Both the position numbers and the translations under genes were made by a program. The notes beneath the pieces are model-generated. The model saw only the letters and a program-made list of their open reading frames with translations. It was not told the origin of the DNA and did no database searches. Below, in pieces: positions 62,206 through 64,000 of a DNA stretch of 64,000 nucleotides; position 1 is the stretch's first letter; each line of letters begins with the position of its first letter. Where the stretch lies: contig NZ_BBOJ01000032.1 in the NCBI RefSeq assembly GCF_000974445.1, positions 37,656 through 101,655 on the forward strand, read 5' to 3'. The DNA comes from Lentzea aerocolonigenes. Its GTDB lineage: Bacteria; Actinomycetota; Actinomycetes; Mycobacteriales; Pseudonocardiaceae.

Positions 62206-63558
62206 TGTCGTGTCTCGGTTGATCTGCCGCGGTTTTGTCTCGGTTGTTGTGACTCAGGTTAGGCGGCTGGGATGAGGGTGCCTTGGTAGGTCTTGGTGTG
62301 GTCGAGGTGGATGTAGCCGATCGGGTGGCCGTCTGAGGTGTAGGCGGTGATCCGGTTGAGGTCGCGGATGACGGTGATGGCCTGGTTGGCGTGCTCGGAT
62401 CCGACGCGGAACTGCAGTTTCCTGCCGATGCTGACACCGCCACGGCGGTCGGCTTTGAGGTAGTGGACGGTGGCGTCGGTCTGGGCGGGCGGATGGCTGG
62501 GGCCGCCGTGGTGCTCGGCGTCGTCCCAGACGTGTTGTGGTGTGCGACGACCGAGTGCGCCATGCGCGCGTGCGGTGTTGTAGCGGACCCGGTAGGTGTC
62601 CAGCAGTGTCTGCAGCTCGGCCAGGGTGGCGGGTGCGGGCTGGTGCGCCAGCCATTTCTTGAGGGTTTGGTGGTGGCGTTCGACCTTGCCGCAGGTTTGC
62701 GGGTGGTAGGGGCTTGAATGGATCAGCCGGGCGCCGGCGCCGGTGACGGCGAGCTCGAACCGGGTGGGCCCGGCGTTGTCACGGATGAAGCGGGCGGTGA
62801 ACGCGCCTCCGTTGTCGGACAACACGATCCCTGGCACGCCGTACTCGATGAACGCGGCGGTGATCGCGGAAGTGGCGGCTGTGCTGGTCTCCGCGCGGGC
62901 GGCGTGGCAGGCGACCAGCAGCCGGGAGTGGTCGTCGAGCACGTCGAAGATCACGGCGGTGGTGCCGTCGGCGAGCGTGGTTTCGGTGGCGTCGATCTGA
63001 TAGCAGTCGCGTGGCCGGGCATAGCTGAACCGCCGCCACGACGAGCGTGGTCGTTTGCGGGGGTTGGACTGCAGTAGGCCGTGCCGGTCCAGGATCCGGT
63101 TGATCGTGGCCCGCGACGGCACCCGCCAGCCCTTCCCTGACCAGCTTTGTTCCCCGGCCAGGACGGTGAGTGCGTCACGGATGTAGCTGGCGCCGTTGTC
63201 CTGGGCCAGCGACTCGCGCAACCGCACGATCTCGGCCACGACCGGTTGCGGGGTTGCGTGCGGGATCGTGTGCGGGCGCCGGGACCGCGGCCGCCACTGG
63301 CCCTCGGCCAGCGCACGGGCCCGATGCCGGTAGAACGTGCGCCGGTCCACCCCGTTGATTCGGCACCATTCCGACACGTTCGGGATCTCCACCCCGGCGG
63401 CATGCATCGCGTCCATCAGCCGCATCATCGCCTCTTTCCGCGCCATGGCCGCAACCACAACGCCGATCAAGCGACAGATCCCGCAACACCACCCGACCAG
63501 GGTGCGTCACTTGCTCCGCGACACGAACTGTGTCAACTCAGCTGAGACTGAAGAGACA
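62206..63558 (-). mobile_element. IS481-family insertion sequence
   Basis: About 1353 bases, ending TGTC...GACA and flanked by an 11-base direct repeat CGCTTTTCGTC (62195-62205 and 63559-63569) as target duplication. The direct repeat can be read as up to 15 bases, leaving a small uncertainty in the ends. The ends inside are only weakly inverted. It holds one transposase gene and lies in the loop of palindrome E. Confidence 0.8.
62259..63446 (-). CDS. IS481-family DDE transposase
   Basis: 395 residues from ATG 63446 (frame open to TTG 63470). An N-terminal helix-turn-helix (NVSEWCRINGVDRRTFYRH) is followed by an integrase core with likely catalytic D152, D211 (SDNGGAF) and E256 (GKVERHHQTL). 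The C-terminal part has RVRYNTARAHGALGRRTPQ as in IS481 members. The frame is intact from end to end, so the element may still move. Confidence 0.9.
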   Translation of the reverse strand: MARKEAMMRLMDAMHAAGVEIPNVSEWCRINGVDRRTFYRHRARALAEGQWRPRSRRPHTIPHATPQPVVAEIVRLRESLAQDNGASYIRDALTVLAGEQSWSGKGWRVPSRATINRILDRHGLLQSNPRKRPRSSWRRFSYARPRDCYQIDATETTLADGTTAVIFDVLDDHSRLLVACHAARAETSTAATSAITAAFIEYGVPGIVLSDNGGAFTARFIRDNAGPTRFELAVTGAGARLIHSSPYHPQTCGKVERHHQTLKKWLAHQPAPATLAELQTLLDTYRVRYNTARAHGALGRRTPQHVWDDAEHHGGPSHPPAQTDATVHYLKADRRGGVSIGRKLQFRVGSEHANQAITVIRDLNRITAYTSDGHPIGYIHLDHTKTYQGTLIPAA

Positions 63559-63754
63559 CGCTTTTCGTCGGCTTGACCTGACCTCTCGGGTGTGGCTCGC
63601 TCTGGCGCGACTCGTGACGGGACCACCCCACGCCTACGCAACCCACCTGCGCAACAGCAAGCCGCCCGAAGCAACCGGCGTGCCATCAGCCTGCCGACGG
63701 CGCTGGACCGGTCTTTGATCAGATTGGCGGGGTCTGGGGCCAATGCCGCGTAGC

Positions 63755-64000
63755 TTAAGTTGATCTTGGTGTGTGGGGTTGGAGGAAGTAGAAGCGGATG
63801 GTGGCGGGTCCGGGGTGGCGGGTGCTGGCGGGTTCGTTGTGCTGTTTGACGCGGTAGCTGTTGTGGCGTATGCGTTTGACGGCGCGGGGGCAGGTGCGGT
63901 GGCGGCGGGGTGGGATGCGCATGGCCGCGATCGCGGTGTGGATGCGGGGTAGGTGGTCAGTCCAGTCCTGAGGGGGGAATAGCCGCGGTGCCGGTGGCGG
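63755..64000 (-). CDS. C-terminal end of a transposase, probably IS4 type (cut by the window edge)
   Basis: The minus strand is open from base 64000 to a TAA at 63755, giving 81 residues with no start in the window. FPPQDWTDHLPRIHTAIAAM, PRAVKRIRHNSYRVK and GPATIRFYFLQP resemble the ends of IS4-like DDE transposases, in which a final basic segment RHNSYRVK is common. The gene continues beyond the window, so intactness cannot be judged. It shows a second mobile element next to the IS481 copy. Confidence 0.7.
   Translation of the reverse strand, partial: PPPAPRLFPPQDWTDHLPRIHTAIAAMRIPPRRHRTCPRAVKRIRHNSYRVKQHNEPASTRHPGPATIRFYFLQPHTPRST

Larger units (their letters stand above)
62128..63630. repeat. 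Long palindrome E, split by the IS element
   Basis: Left arm 62128-62193 and right arm 63567-63630 are inverted copies. The outer 23 bases (62128-62150 with 63608-63630) and the inner 24 bases (62170-62193 with 63567-63590; core GAGAGGTCAGGTCAAGCCGA) match perfectly; the middle is imperfect. Without the IS the arms face each other over a short loop containing ACGCTTTTC, as one hairpin of about 65 bases per arm. It is similar in size to palindromes A-D. Confidence 0.75.

Overview
The window is high-GC DNA from a filamentous actinomycete, most likely Pseudonocardiales (a Lentzea, Saccharothrix or Amycolatopsis relative). The clues are a conserved core gene order, a WhiB3/WhiD-like regulator, a BldM-like regulator, an SsgA-like protein, an ESX-4-type locus, many Ser/Thr kinases and frequent GTG starts with 4-base overlaps. 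From recall, the first ~43 kb follows Mycobacterium tuberculosis Rv3446c to Rv3409c (with guaA, Rv3396c, further on), with local insertions. The last part resembles the Rv0948c/Rv0949 neighbourhood. No comparison was run.

Layout. 1-2.1 kb: end of an ESX-4 locus (Rv3446c-like membrane protein, a coiled-coil protein, two WXG100 proteins). 2.3-4.9 kb: rplM-rpsI and glmM. 4.9-9.1 kb: an accessory ESX-type set (two proline-rich membrane proteins, an EspC-like protein, a 905-residue WXG protein with calcium-type repeats, a coiled-coil protein with an acidic tail). 9.2-10.8 kb: membrane protein and hydrolase. 10.9-17.2 kb: glmS, nnr, alr, an alpha/beta hydrolase and tsaE. 17.2-19 kb: small secreted protein and matB. 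19.2-21.4 kb: tsaB-rimI-tsaD. 21.6-25.4 kb: phoD, then CIRCE-groES-groEL1. 25.6-30.4 kb: whiB3/whiD-like gene, B12-type MerR regulator, Rv3415c-like gene, bldM-like gene, sigD and its anti-sigma factor. 30.7-34 kb: DUF5319 protein, guaB, guaB3. 34-39.4 kb: a frameshifted tautomerase-like gene, a toxin-antitoxin pair, a ChoD-like oxidase, an MBL protein and a flavin monooxygenase. 39.4-43.1 kb: aldehyde dehydrogenase, APH-family kinase, guaA. 43.1-46.4 kb: a LiaF/PspC-type envelope-stress two-component module. 46.4-57.5 kb: PAP2-like protein, three PknB-type kinases, SsgA-like protein, EamA/LysR pair and a run of single-pass membrane proteins. 57.5-62 kb: deacetylase, chorismate mutase, secreted protein, pcrA. 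62.1-64 kb: an IS481-type element and the end of a second transposase.

Most interesting signals. (1) A 20-codon leader peptide rich in Phe and Tyr lies upstream of the chorismate mutase gene, followed by competing antiterminator and terminator pairings: a ribosome-mediated attenuator read from the sequence. (2) Long nested palindromes recur in intergenic space, and one is split by the IS inserted in its loop with a clear target duplication. (3) The accessory ESX-type gene set. (4) A cluster of kinases and membrane proteins that may share an outer domain and a SVAEL-type cytoplasmic motif. (5) A BldM-like protein with Gly at the usual phospho-Asp position. No tRNA, rRNA or CRISPR was seen.
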